In this document: positions 1 to 8,451 of the stretch, one piece after another
Numbering within the stretch: position 1 is the first letter of the stretch
How the letters are laid out: each line of letters starts with the position of its first letter
Notes under the pieces: model-generated
The model's database searches: none
What the model saw: only the letters and a program-made list of their open reading frames with translations
What the model was told of the DNA's origin: nothing
Position numbers and translations under genes: made by a program
NCBI RefSeq assembly: GCF_900110275.1
Contig: NZ_FODC01000002.1
Span: 744,001-808,000 of the forward strand
Source: Duganella sp. CF517
Lineage (GTDB): Bacteria; Pseudomonadota; Gammaproteobacteria; Burkholderiales; Burkholderiaceae_D
Direction: 5' to 3'
DNA length: 64,000 bases

Positions 1-277
1 AACCGATGATCGCACGCGGCGGCGCCTTTCCGTCATCGATGCCGTCGCGTCGCACGGCGGGCGGGGTCGAGCCGCTCAGCACACCGAATCCGTCCGCCAG
101 TAGTAGCAATTCGGTTTGTCCGGTGGCGCCGGCGTGCAGCGACGCCGCCGTCCCCCAGGTGCCCGTCAAATGCCGGCGCAGCACATCGGTGGCATGCGCC
201 CCCACCGGCCATGTGAGAAAGAGCGCCAGCAGACCAAGCGCCGACGCCGTGGTACCGGTAATTGTTCTCAGTTTCAT
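1..277 (-). CDS. Exported protein of unknown function, C-terminus cut by window edge
   Basis: The reverse strand is open from an ATG at 277 to the window edge, giving 92 codons with no stop. The N-terminus MKLRTITG is followed by a hydrophobic stretch and a likely signal peptidase site near GAHA/TD (about residue 28), so the product should be exported. The mature part begins with a LTGTW motif and continues as an amphipathic sequence typical of a small beta-rich domain. I do not recognise a family. The gene diverges from the FosA-GNAT gene, and a palindromic repeat lies between the two starts. Confidence 0.6.
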   Translation of the reverse strand, partial: MKLRTITGTTASALGLLALFLTWPVGAHATDVLRRHLTGTWGTAASLHAGATGQTELLLLADGFGVLSGSTPPAVRRDGIDDGKAPPRAIIG

Positions 278-299
278 TTTCCCGTTCCACCATCCAAGG

Positions 300-328
300 G
301 GGGTCAAGTCTGTCATTCGGACACGAAC
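300..328 (+). repeat. Palindromic intergenic repeat, copy A
   Basis: This is a 29-bp element beginning GGGGTCAAGTCTG and ending CGGACACGAAC, with a short internal dyad (TGTC / GGACA). The same unit recurs inverted at 1295-1319 and in variant form at 17.3, 24.5 and 50.8 kb. Together with copy B it brackets the FosA-GNAT gene in inverted orientation. Confidence 0.8.
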
Positions 329-432
329 CCATCCATAAAAATACCAAAACCATCCGGCGCACCCGGCCTGACGGAGGGCTCGGCGTCATTTGCTAAAATG
401 ATAGCTGTAAATAGTCGATCGCCGGAATCTTT

Positions 433-1275
433 GTGCTTACTGGAATTTCCCATCTCACCCTTGCCTCCTCGGATCTGCCGCGCAGCGTCGACTTCTACAC
501 GCGCCTGCTCGATTTCCAGTTGATCGCCACGTGGGACACCGGCGCCTACCTGACCGTGGGCGGGTTGTGGATTTGCCTGTCGCTCGAGGCCGATCGAGCC
601 GGCGCCGAGCCATCCGGATACACCCACTATGCGTTCGCGATCCGGGAGGGCGATTTCGCCGGGTTTCGCCAGCGCCTGCTGGCTGCGGGTGTTGTGGAAT
701 GGAAAGCCAATCGCAGCGAAGGCGAATCGTTCTACTTCCTCGATCCGGACGGCCATCAGCTCGAAGCACATGTCGGATCGCTCGCTTCGCGCATGGCGCG
801 CTGCCGTGAAAAGCCCTACGCCGGCATGCGGTTTTTCGACACGCTCCACGTGCGCCAGGCCACCGTCGACGACATCGCGGCGATGTCGGCCATTCGTCTG
901 GACGTCAAGGAAAACGTCCTGACCGATCCAAGCCGGGTGACGCAGCAGATGTACCTGGACTATCTGGACCTGCTCGGGCGCGGCTGGGTTGCGGAAATTG
1001 CGGGCGAGGTCGTCGGATTTTCCTATGCCGACAAGACCGACGCATCGATCTGGGCGTTGTTCGTGTCGCCGGCGCATGAAGGCAAGGGAGCGGCCAAGCG
1101 CTTGCTCGGCGTCGCGGTGGACTGGTTGTTCGCGCTCGGGCACGACGGCGTGCACCTGAGCACCTCGGCCGGCACGCGCGCCGACAAGTTTTACGCCGCC
1201 CAGGGGTGGACGCGCACCGTGTTGAACGACCGCGACGCCGCGTTCACGCTCACGAGGGCCGGCAGACCGACTTGA
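433..1275 (+). CDS. FosA-type glutathione transferase fused to a GNAT acetyltransferase
   Basis: Residues 1-135 form a vicinal-oxygen-chelate domain of the FosA fosfomycin-resistance type. The three expected metal ligands are visible as H7, H65 (THYAF) and E111 (LEAHV), and the substrate loop WKANRSEG plus the tail [12 protein letters not shown] match FosA. FosA enzymes are about 135 residues and normally end at that tail. Here the frame continues for about 145 residues as a GNAT acetyltransferase domain with an acetyl-CoA loop ([11 protein letters not shown]) and a late FYAAQGW motif. The start is GTG at 433, placed because FosA proteins begin at exactly this residue. FosA opens fosfomycin with glutathione and Mn2+; the GNAT substrate is unknown. 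Both domains look intact, so a two-activity resistance protein is plausible but inferred. Confidence 0.85.
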   Translation: MLTGISHLTLASSDLPRSVDFYTRLLDFQLIATWDTGAYLTVGGLWICLSLEADRAGAEPSGYTHYAFAIREGDFAGFRQRLLAAGVVEWKANRSEGESFYFLDPDGHQLEAHVGSLASRMARCREKPYAGMRFFDTLHVRQATVDDIAAMSAIRLDVKENVLTDPSRVTQQMYLDYLDLLGRGWVAEIAGEVVGFSYADKTDASIWALFVSPAHEGKGAAKRLLGVAVDWLFALGHDGVHLSTSAGTRADKFYAAQGWTRTVLNDRDAAFTLTRAGRPT

Positions 1276-1294
1276 CGACCTGTCGGATGTGACC

Positions 1295-1319
1295 GTGTCC
1301 GAATGACAGACTTGACCCC
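1295..1319 (-). repeat. Palindromic intergenic repeat, copy B (inverted relative to A)
   Basis: The sequence GTGTCCGAATGACAG...GACCCC is the reverse complement of the first 25 bp of copy A without a mismatch. It lies between the converging 3' ends of the FosA-GNAT gene and the unknown gene at 1337. Confidence 0.8.
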
Positions 1320-1336
1320 CATCGCTGGCGATCGTT

Positions 1337-2071
1337 TCATAAAATGCCTAATTGGAACTTCTGTGCGAGAAGGTCATCCCATGCGATGTACATGAATTGG
1401 CTACCGTCGGGATTGTCGATGTAACCGAACCAATTGCTGTTGTGCTTCATCTTTTCCTGAAGAAAACTTGCCCGTGCGATCAGATCGGTCGTCTTGATGA
1501 CAGCGGCGCATAGCAACGTTCCTCCTTTCTTATCCAGATATGCCTGGACAGTCAGGTGCGGATACAGATGACCTTCTTCCCGATTCGCAATGGCCCTGGC
1601 GCGCTTCTCCAATTCCGTCTCTCCACCGCCCTTGGACCGCGTACGGATGGTGAAGGTGCGCCGCGGCACGCCCCATTGCACCCGGCTCGCCAACCCACGA
1701 ATCGACGACGGATTGGCTTGAATATGCCAGGCGTCGATGCCCGCAAGCAGGTCCAACTGGTCAATGAAGTTTTTGTCTGAAACGGCTTCCACCGGCTGTA
1801 GCTTACCTCCGCCCACAATCGGCAGTTGCGAGATGCCTGGCCAAACAACGTTCACAAAATCTTCGGCGCTGGCCGACAACATTTTGATGACATGCTCTCG
1901 CGCGCTGGACGATTCCGCCAACGGCTTGATGGTTTTGAAAGTGAATGCCACTTGGTCTTCTCCGTCGTTTCCTGATCCGGTCTCGAGAATATCACCGCGC
2001 CGAGCAGCAAAAATCACACATTCCCACACGGCCAGCCTACCATCGGCATGGTTGACAGCCATCAAGTGCAC
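1337..2071 (-). CDS. Hypothetical protein, lower GC than neighbours, N-terminus uncertain
   Basis: An open frame of 244 codons starts at GTG 2071, with an ATG at 2062. I recognise no family. The C-terminal half has aromatic and charged motifs (HNSNWFGYID, FMYIAWDD) that look like a real folded protein. GC content is visibly below that of the flanking genes, which suggests acquisition. Upstream of 2071 the frame continues with plausible protein sequence (PRASWWKP) as far as a TGA without any start codon. An ATG at 2153 opens a neighbouring frame, so a one-base frameshift near the N-terminus is possible. The gene converges on the FosA-GNAT gene. Confidence 0.6.
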   Translation of the reverse strand: MHLMAVNHADGRLAVWECVIFAARRGDILETGSGNDGEDQVAFTFKTIKPLAESSSAREHVIKMLSASAEDFVNVVWPGISQLPIVGGGKLQPVEAVSDKNFIDQLDLLAGIDAWHIQANPSSIRGLASRVQWGVPRRTFTIRTRSKGGGETELEKRARAIANREEGHLYPHLTVQAYLDKKGGTLLCAAVIKTTDLIARASFLQEKMKHNSNWFGYIDNPDGSQFMYIAWDDLLAQKFQLGIL

Positions 2072-2241
2072 CGGCTTCCACCACGACGCGCGCGGGAATT
2101 CGCGCGGGCGACTGAAAACCGCTCATCGGCTGCGGCTGCGACTCCAAAGACATTTTCGATTGATAAATGGCAATTTGCGCCCCATCTCCGCGCAGTCGTT
2201 TAAGATGCATGTTTTAACTACCTTATCGCCGCTCGGCCCCT

Positions 2242-3579
2242 ATGCAAAACGTTATGCTTGTCGTGCTCGCCCTATTCCTGGTCGCGCTCAATGGATTCTT
2301 CGTGGCGGCCGAATTCGGCATCGTCACGCTGCGCAAGACGCGCGTTCGCGCCATCGCCAAGACCCAGGGACTACGTGGTCGCATCCTCGGCAAAGTACAC
2401 GGCCAGCTCGACGCCTACCTGTCGGCCTGCCAACTCGGCATCACCCTCGCCTCGCTCGGTCTGGGCTGGGTCGGCGAACCGGCCTTCGCCAGCCTGCTCG
2501 AACCGTTTCTGACCGCCATCGGCATCGATTCGCCCAAGCTGGTCCACAGCATCGCCTTCGTCTTCGCCTTCGGCGTGATTTCCTTCCTGCACATCGTTGT
2601 CGGCGAGCTGGCGCCCAAGTCGCTGGCGATCCGCATGCCGGAAGCGATCGGCCTGTGGTGCGCGCCGCTGCTGTACGCTTTTTACTGGGCCATGTATCCG
2701 TTCATCTGGGTGCTCAACGGCAGCGCCAACCTGGTGCTGCGGCTGGCCGGCCTTGCCGGCAAGGGCGGCCACGACAGCCACTATTCGGTCGAGGAATTGA
2801 AGATGATCCTGCGCACCAGCCAGCCTGGTGAGAAATACAACAAGGACGAACGCAACATCCTGGCCCATTCGCTCGATTTCAGCGATCTGGCCGTGTCGGA
2901 CCTGATGCGCCCGATCAACGAGGTGATCAGCCTGCACGCGGGCCGCGCACTGGCCGACAACCTGCAAACCATGCTGCGCAACCGCTTCAGCCGTTATCCG
3001 TACTACGACAAGGACGGCGAGACGGTGCTGGGCGTGGTGCACCTGAAGGATTTGTTCTTCGCCCAGCAATCGGGCAAGCCGATCACCGACCTGACGCCGT
3101 TCCTGCGGCCGGTGGAGACGATTTCGGCGCGCACGCCGGCGCTCGAGCAATTCCGCCGCTTCCGCGACGGCGCCCCGCACTTTGCGTTGATCGGTGAAAA
3201 GGGCAAGCGGCCGCTCGGCTTCATCACGCTCGACAACCTGCTCGGCGCGATGGTCGGCGAGATCCACGACGAGTTCCGCCTCAACGAGAACGACTGGCTC
3301 AAGCAGCCCGACGGCACGTTGATCGGCAAGGCCAGCCTGCCGATCTTCTCGCTCGAACGCACCTTGGGCATCGACATCGAGAACGAGGAATTGGGCATGG
3401 ACGAGGTCGAGTCGGTCGGCGGCCTGATCATGCTGAAGCTGGGCGACATTCCGAAACAGGGTCAGCGCATCAGCTTCCGCCACTTCGACATCGTGGCCAA
3501 GAAGATGAACGGCCCGCGCATCCTGCTGGTGAAGGTCATTCCGAAGGATGACACCGAGGACAACGCCGATCTGGACTAG
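2242..3579 (+). CDS. CNNM/CorC-HlyC family membrane protein with CBS domains (hemolysin family)
   Basis: The 445-aa product has the full architecture of this family. An N-terminal DUF21 membrane domain with about four helices covers residues 1-190 (first helix VVLALFLVALNGFFVAAEF). A CBS pair follows at roughly 210-335 and a CorC/HlyC domain at about 345-435. Members act as inner-membrane divalent cation transporters or efflux factors; the hemolysin name is historical. Length is normal for the family. The gene stands alone on the plus strand, between the unknown low-GC gene and a GFA-family gene. The exact substrate cannot be read from the sequence. Confidence 0.9.
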   Translation: MQNVMLVVLALFLVALNGFFVAAEFGIVTLRKTRVRAIAKTQGLRGRILGKVHGQLDAYLSACQLGITLASLGLGWVGEPAFASLLEPFLTAIGIDSPKLVHSIAFVFAFGVISFLHIVVGELAPKSLAIRMPEAIGLWCAPLLYAFYWAMYPFIWVLNGSANLVLRLAGLAGKGGHDSHYSVEELKMILRTSQPGEKYNKDERNILAHSLDFSDLAVSDLMRPINEVISLHAGRALADNLQTMLRNRFSRYPYYDKDGETVLGVVHLKDLFFAQQSGKPITDLTPFLRPVETISARTPALEQFRRFRDGAPHFALIGEKGKRPLGFITLDNLLGAMVGEIHDEFRLNENDWLKQPDGTLIGKASLPIFSLERTLGIDIENEELGMDEVESVGGLIMLKLGDIPKQGQRISFRHFDIVAKKMNGPRILLVKVIPKDDTEDNADLD

Positions 3580-3690
3580 GGATCGGGGTGGGCGTAATCG
3601 CCGGGTCGGCCGGCCCGGCGGTTAGCGTTCAGTTTGCCGGCGAGCCAATCTACTGTTAGCCTTGGCGTTACCGAACCCGTCGGAGAGACC

Positions 3691-4089
3691 TTGAAAACCT
3701 ACCATGGAAGCTGCCATTGCGGCGCCGTGCGCTTCGAAGCGGACATCGATTTGAGCCAGGGCACCCTGCGCTGCAACTGCTCGATCTGCACCAAGGTGCG
3801 GTTCTGGCCGGCCATCGTCCAGCCTTCGGCGTTCCGGCTCGTCTCCGGCGAAGCGGACCTCACCATCTATCAATTCCTGACCAAACGGGACAAGCATCTG
3901 TTTTGCCGCCATTGCGGCGTGCGCTCGTTCGGCATCGGCAGTTCGCCGCGCTGGGGCGAGTTCTACGCGGTCAATGTGACGTGCCTCGACGACGTCACCG
4001 CCGCAGAACTGATCGACGCGCCGATCACCTATCTGGACGGCCGCAACGACAATTGGGAAACGCCGCCGGACGAAGTGCGGCACCTGTAG
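3691..4089 (+). CDS. GFA family (glutathione-dependent formaldehyde-activating-like) zinc protein
   Basis: The 132-aa product begins KTYHGSCHCGAVRFEAD, the classic N-terminus of the Gfa-like Mss4 fold. Zinc ligands are visible in SCHCG, CNCSIC and CRHCG. I chose TTG 3691 because family members start there and GGAGAG precedes it; the frame is open upstream to a TTG at 3634, but that extension lacks family character. The Gfa name implies S-hydroxymethylglutathione formation, but for most members the activity is unproven. The formaldehyde pathway gene frmA is at 55.4 kb, too far away to argue a link. Confidence 0.8.
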   Translation: MKTYHGSCHCGAVRFEADIDLSQGTLRCNCSICTKVRFWPAIVQPSAFRLVSGEADLTIYQFLTKRDKHLFCRHCGVRSFGIGSSPRWGEFYAVNVTCLDDVTAAELIDAPITYLDGRNDNWETPPDEVRHL

Positions 4090-4113
4090 CGAGGCCGCGC
4101 AGGCCAGCCTGGA

Positions 4114-5169
4114 TCACACCGGCTGGCCGGTCCAGTTGCGCAGCAAGCCCAGCCCCACCGCCAGCAACGTCGGCCCGATGAACAGGCCGACGAAGCCGAA
4201 CGCCAGCACCCCGCCCATCACGCCCAGCAGCACCAGGATGAACGGCAGGCTGCTGCCCCGGCTGATCAGCAACGGCTTGACGACGTTGTCGACGCCGCTG
4301 ATCAGGAACACGCCCCAGACCAGCATGAACACGCCCCAGGCGACGCTGCCCTCGTTGAACAGCCACAGCGCCGCCCCGCCCCAGATCAACGGCGGGCCGA
4401 CCGGGATCAGCGAGAACAGGAAGGTCGCCACCGACAGCAGCGCCACGGCCGGCACGCCGGCGATCAAAAAGCCGATCGCCGCCACCACCGACTGCGCCAG
4501 GGCCGTGCCCAGCAGGCCGTACATGACGCCGCGCACGGTGCGGCTGACGGTGTCGGACACCGACAGGCTCTGCTCGGCGCCGATCAGTTTGCTCATCGCG
4601 TTCGACAGCGAGACGACGATGTACTGGCCGTCGCGGTACAGGAAGAAGCTGACGAACACGGCCAGGCTGACCTGCGCCACGCCGCTGCCCAGCACCATGC
4701 CGCTGCCCAGCAGGAAATGGCGCGCCGGCTCCAGCATGCCCTTGGCGGTGTTGAGCAACTCTTCGCGGCTGCCCAGCAACTTGCGCAGATAAGTGTCGAT
4801 GATATCGCCGACGATCGGGATATCCTTGAGCCATGCCGGCGGCGACAAAACGCCCGTGTCGAGGTCGCCCTTGAAGTGGTCGTAGAATTCGGAGGCGTTG
4901 TCGGCGATGTTCCACGTGACCAGGGTCAGCGGCACGACGATCAGCAGGGTCAGGCCGACGCTCATGATGATGGCGGCCAGCCAGCGCCGCCCCTTGACGC
5001 GCTCGAGCAGGCGCAGATACAGCGGCCAGCTGGAGATGGCGATGGCGCAGGCGAACAGGATCGCGGCCAGGAACGGCCGCAGCACGAACAGGCAGCCGAT
5101 CACCAGCAGGATGACGGCGGCGAGCCGGGTGAAAGGCTGGAAGCGCTGGCCCACGGGTTCTCCGCTCAT
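4114..5169 (-). CDS. AI-2E family transporter (PerM/YdiK-like permease)
   Basis: The 351-aa protein is strongly hydrophobic, with about eight predicted membrane helices in the pattern of the AI-2E/UPF0118 family. The N-terminus has two close helices (LAAVILLVIGCLF, FLAAILFACAIAIS), and the C-terminus carries paired helices around VKPLLISRGSSLP and FVGLFIGPTLLA. Members export small molecules or ions; the substrate is not predictable. Its ATG overlaps the TGA of the upstream SCO gene by 4 bp (ATGA), so it is the last gene of the leftward oxidase-assembly operon, probably by translational coupling rather than shared function. Confidence 0.85.
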   Translation of the reverse strand: MSGEPVGQRFQPFTRLAAVILLVIGCLFVLRPFLAAILFACAIAISSWPLYLRLLERVKGRRWLAAIIMSVGLTLLIVVPLTLVTWNIADNASEFYDHFKGDLDTGVLSPPAWLKDIPIVGDIIDTYLRKLLGSREELLNTAKGMLEPARHFLLGSGMVLGSGVAQVSLAVFVSFFLYRDGQYIVVSLSNAMSKLIGAEQSLSVSDTVSRTVRGVMYGLLGTALAQSVVAAIGFLIAGVPAVALLSVATFLFSLIPVGPPLIWGGAALWLFNEGSVAWGVFMLVWGVFLISGVDNVVKPLLISRGSSLPFILVLLGVMGGVLAFGFVGLFIGPTLLAVGLGLLRNWTGQPV

Positions 5170-5756
5170 AACAACAGTTGTTTGATATCGTGGACGATCG
5201 GCGCCGGCCCCTGGTTATGGCGCACCAGCAGGCGCACCTTGCCGTTGCGGTCGAAGATGTAGCTGGCGGCGGTGTGGTCGATCGAATAGCTGCCCGGGGT
5301 CTTGCCCTCCACCTTGGCGTAGAACACCTTGAATTCCTTGGCGGTGGCGGCGGTCTGCTCGGGCGTGCCGTACAGGCCGACGAAGCGCTGGTCGAACGCC
5401 GGCACGTACTGCGACAGCAATTCCCTGGTGTCGCGCTCGGGATCGACGGTGACGAACAGCACCTGCACCTGCCCGGCCTGCGGACCCAATTCCTTCATCA
5501 CGGCCGACATCTCCGCCATCGTGGTCGGACACACGTCCGGGCACTGGGTGAATCCGAAGAACATCACCACCACCTTGCCCTTGTAGTCGGCCATGGTGCG
5601 CGCCTTGCCGGTGTGGTCGGTCAGCGCGAAGTCGCGCGCGAACGCGGCGCCGGTGATGTCGACGTTCTTGAACGTCGGCGCCGCCGCGGTTTTCTCGCCG
5701 CAGCCGGCCAGCATCACGCAGACGGCCAGCAGGCCCAGGGCGAGAAGTTTTTTCAT
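5166..5756 (-). CDS. SCO family copper chaperone for cytochrome c oxidase
   Basis: The 196-aa lipoprotein-like thioredoxin-fold protein starts at ATG 5756 ([19 protein letters not shown], a lipobox with Cys 19). The copper-binding CPDVC motif follows GFTQ, and the third ligand His is in SIDHTAA near the C-terminus, as in Sco1/PrrC/SenC. These proteins deliver copper to the CuA site of subunit II. The frame is open far upstream, but that part is a shadow of ctaB. The start overlaps the ctaB stop by 4 bp and the stop overlaps the next gene, so all three are coupled. Confidence 0.92.
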   Translation of the reverse strand: MKKLLALGLLAVCVMLAGCGEKTAAAPTFKNVDITGAAFARDFALTDHTGKARTMADYKGKVVVMFFGFTQCPDVCPTTMAEMSAVMKELGPQAGQVQVLFVTVDPERDTRELLSQYVPAFDQRFVGLYGTPEQTAATAKEFKVFYAKVEGKTPGSYSIDHTAASYIFDRNGKVRLLVRHNQGPAPIVHDIKQLLL

Positions 5757-6646
5757 ATTTTGTAGTAGTGGTCCACCAGCAGCGCCGCGAACAGCAGCGA
5801 CAGATAAATGATCGACCAGGTGAACGCCTTGCGGGCGATCAAGTCGGTGTAGTGACGGTAGATTTTCCACGCGTGGTGCAGGAACACGGCGTTGAGGATG
5901 ACGGCCGACACCAGGTAAATCAGTCCGCTCATCTGCACCGCGAACGGCAGCAAGGTGGTGGCGGCCAGCGCGATCGAATACAGCCAGACGTGGAACTGCG
6001 TGAACTGCATGCCGTGCGTGACGGGCAGCATCGGCAGGCCGGATTTGGCGTAGTCGTCGCGGCGGTACAGCGCCAGCGCCCAGAAATGCGGCGGCGTCCA
6101 GACGAAGATGATCAGCACCAGCAGCCACGCTTCCATCGGCACCTCGTTGGCGATGGCGGCCCAGCCCAGCGCCGGCGGCATCGCGCCCGACAGCCCGCCG
6201 ATGACGATGTTTTGCGGCGTCGACGGCTTCAGGATCATCGTGTAGATGATGGCGTAGCCGATGAAGGTGACAAAGGTCAGCCACATCGTCAGCGGGTTGA
6301 CCATGGTGTACAGGATCCACATGCCGGCGCCGCCGATCACGGCGGCGAACACCACCGTCTGCATGACGGTGATGTCGCCCAGCGCCATCGGACGGCGCGC
6401 GGTGCGCGCCATGCGGGCGTCGATCTCGCGCTCGGCCAGGCAGTTGACGGCGAAGGCGGCGCCGGTCAGCAGCCAGATGCCGATCGTGGCGGCGACCACC
6501 ACGCGCCAGTCCGGCAGCCCCTCGGTGGCGAGGAACATGCCGATGACGGCGCAGAACACCGCCATCTGGGTGACGCGCGGCTTGGTCAGCGCCCAATATT
6601 GCGAGGCGCGGCTGGGTGGTTTGGAAATGGCGGTGTGAGTGGTCAT
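5753..6646 (-). CDS. ctaB: Protoheme IX farnesyltransferase (heme O synthase)
   Basis: The 297-aa integral membrane prenyltransferase is of the UbiA superfamily. The first aspartate-rich site is visible as [12 protein letters not shown] followed by ARRPM, and the protein has about nine helices. It transfers farnesyl from FPP to heme B, making heme O for the oxidase. FPP could come from ispA at 38.2 kb. The gene follows ctaA by 9 bp and overlaps the SCO gene by 4 bp. Length matches CtaB/CyoE (about 300), and the neighbours point to the heme A pathway. Confidence 0.95.
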   Translation of the reverse strand: MTTHTAISKPPSRASQYWALTKPRVTQMAVFCAVIGMFLATEGLPDWRVVVAATIGIWLLTGAAFAVNCLAEREIDARMARTARRPMALGDITVMQTVVFAAVIGGAGMWILYTMVNPLTMWLTFVTFIGYAIIYTMILKPSTPQNIVIGGLSGAMPPALGWAAIANEVPMEAWLLVLIIFVWTPPHFWALALYRRDDYAKSGLPMLPVTHGMQFTQFHVWLYSIALAATTLLPFAVQMSGLIYLVSAVILNAVFLHHAWKIYRHYTDLIARKAFTWSIIYLSLLFAALLVDHYYKI

Positions 6647-6655
6647 CAGGTGTGC

Positions 6656-7819
6656 TTAGCGTTGCCGTGCCGGCAAGATCTGCGGGAAAGCCGAGCCTGA
6701 AGCTGCTTTTTTGGCAAGATCGTACTGGTACTTAGCCTTGTAGTTTAACATGGTAAGCAGCAGGACCAGCATGGCCGCGCCGGCGTTGTGCAGCACGGCG
6801 ATGGTCAGCGGGAAGCTCAGGTAAATGGTGGCGACGCCGCTGGCGATCTGCACCGCCAGCATGATGGCGATGCCGCGCGCCACCTTGTGCAGCGCCGGGT
6901 GGTCCCAGGCGCGCCAGGCCGTATAGCCGGCCACCAGCGCGACGATGAAGCCCATGTTACGGTGCACCCAGTGGATCGCCGTGAGCGCCGAGAACGGCAA
7001 ATAGTGGCCGGCGGCGGTCTTGCCCAGCTCGCGCCAAAGGGTGAAGCCGTGCGCGAAGTCCATCTCCGGCACCAGCTTGCCGCCGCACAGCGGGAAATCG
7101 GTGCAGGCCAGGGTCGCGTAATTGGTGCTGACCCAGCCGCCCAGCGCGATCTGCACCAGCAGGATCAGCGCCGAGGCGCCGGCCAGCAGACGGATGTTGC
7201 GCATCGCCGGCGGCGACGCCGTCACCGTGCGCACCGGCGAAATCAGCTGGTTCTGGCGGCCGCCGTACCACACCAGCAGCGCCAGCAGTCCCATGCCCAG
7301 CAGCAGGTGGATGGTGACGATCACCGGTTGCAGCTTCAACGTCACGGTCCAGGCGCCGAACGCGCCCTGCAGGCAGACGAAGAAGAACAGGAAGGTCGGC
7401 ATGCCCGGCGCGTATTCGATGCGGGTGCGCCCGGACTTAATCCAGCGGTACCACGCCTGCGCCATCATCGCCACGATCAGCACGCCGATCGCCATCGCCA
7501 GGTAGCGGTGGATCATCTCGATCCAGGCCTTGACCACGGTGACCGGGCCGGTCGGGCGCAAGGCTTCTTCGGCGACGATCTGGGCGTGCGCCAGGAAGGG
7601 ATTGGCGGCGCCGTAGCAGCCGGGCCAGTCCGGGCAGCCCAGGCCGGAATCGGTCAGGCGCGTGAAGGCGCCGAACACGATCAGGTCGAACGTCAGGAAC
7701 ACGCTGACCCACACCAGCTTGCGGTACTTGCTGGCGTCGGACGAGGTGTAGACCAAGGACAGCGGCAGCAGCGCGACCAGCAACGCCGTGACCGCCATTT
7801 GGATCAGGGTCATGTGCAT
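6656..7819 (-). CDS. ctaA: Heme A synthase (COX15/CtaA family)
   Basis: The 387-aa membrane protein has eight predicted helices. Heme-ligand histidines are visible in EMIHRYLAM, IHLLLGMG, IHWVHRNMG and VLHNAGAA. Paired cysteines (GCPDWPGC, and later TDFPLCGG) match the periplasmic loops of alpha/beta-proteobacterial CtaA. It oxidises the heme O methyl group to the formyl of heme A, downstream of CtaB. The start is ATG 7819, 5 bp after the stop of the SCO-like gene. Together with ctaB it completes heme A synthesis in this operon. Confidence 0.95.
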   Translation of the reverse strand: MHMTLIQMAVTALLVALLPLSLVYTSSDASKYRKLVWVSVFLTFDLIVFGAFTRLTDSGLGCPDWPGCYGAANPFLAHAQIVAEEALRPTGPVTVVKAWIEMIHRYLAMAIGVLIVAMMAQAWYRWIKSGRTRIEYAPGMPTFLFFFVCLQGAFGAWTVTLKLQPVIVTIHLLLGMGLLALLVWYGGRQNQLISPVRTVTASPPAMRNIRLLAGASALILLVQIALGGWVSTNYATLACTDFPLCGGKLVPEMDFAHGFTLWRELGKTAAGHYLPFSALTAIHWVHRNMGFIVALVAGYTAWRAWDHPALHKVARGIAIMLAVQIASGVATIYLSFPLTIAVLHNAGAAMLVLLLTMLNYKAKYQYDLAKKAASGSAFPQILPARQR

Positions 7820-7824
7820 GATGG

Positions 7825-8451
7825 CTATCCGATCGCCGAGGCTTTAAGCAGTTTGTAGAGGTCCTTGTGGACCTTGCGCACCTTCTCGGTGTCGCTGGAG
7901 ACGGCGCCTTTCGGGAAGCGCATCATCAGGTTGCCCAGCGGGTCGATCAGGTAGACGTGGTCGGCGACGTTGTCCGCCGGCGCCGCTTTATCCAGCGGCA
8001 GCCACTTGTCGATGACGGCGGCCGGCGCGCGCAGCATGCGGGTGCCGTCGTTGACGCGCATCAGCACCGTATCGAGCGGCTCGCCGTCGGTGATCATCCA
8101 CACGCGTTCGATGCGTTCCATTTCCTTGCCTTGCATGGTGCGCAGCTGGCGCATCGCGAACAGCTGGTCCTGGCATTGCTGCAGGCATTCGGACGGGCCG
8201 ACCTTGAGCATGATCCATTTGCCCTTGTAGTTGTCCAAGGTGGCCGGTTTGCCGTCCAAGGTGGTGCTGGCCATCGGCGGGATCGGATGCAGGCGCGGAT
8301 CGATCAGCGTGCCGTAGTTGGTCACGCCGCCCTTGGGCTTGACCACGTAATACATGAAATACGAAGCGATCAGCGGCGCGGCGCACACGGCCAGCACGGC
8401 CATCAGCTTCCAGCGGCCACGGGAGGTTTGGTTATTTGGCGGGTTTTGCAC
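7825..8451 (-). CDS. SCO-like membrane-anchored thioredoxin-fold protein, oxidase assembly cluster
   Basis: The 208-aa protein has one N-terminal membrane anchor (LMAVLAVCAAPLIASYFMYY) and a periplasmic thioredoxin-like domain. A CxxxC pair is present as ECLQQC, the same spacing as the SCO copper site but in a diverged context. A late HVYLIDPLGNLM strand resembles the SCO C-terminal region. Proteins of this type sit between SURF1 and ctaA in beta-proteobacteria and are assumed to help oxidase assembly; the exact role is not established. It overlaps the SURF1 gene by 20 bp. Confidence 0.8.
   Translation of the reverse strand: MQNPPNNQTSRGRWKLMAVLAVCAAPLIASYFMYYVVKPKGGVTNYGTLIDPRLHPIPPMASTTLDGKPATLDNYKGKWIMLKVGPSECLQQCQDQLFAMRQLRTMQGKEMERIERVWMITDGEPLDTVLMRVNDGTRMLRAPAAVIDKWLPLDKAAPADNVADHVYLIDPLGNLMMRFPKGAVSSDTEKVRKVHKDLYKLLKASAIG

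Noticed and set aside
5757..6596. N-terminal extension of the SCO gene
   Set aside because: The frame is open, but it overlaps ctaB in another frame and is Arg/His-rich. The lipoprotein signal starts at 5756.
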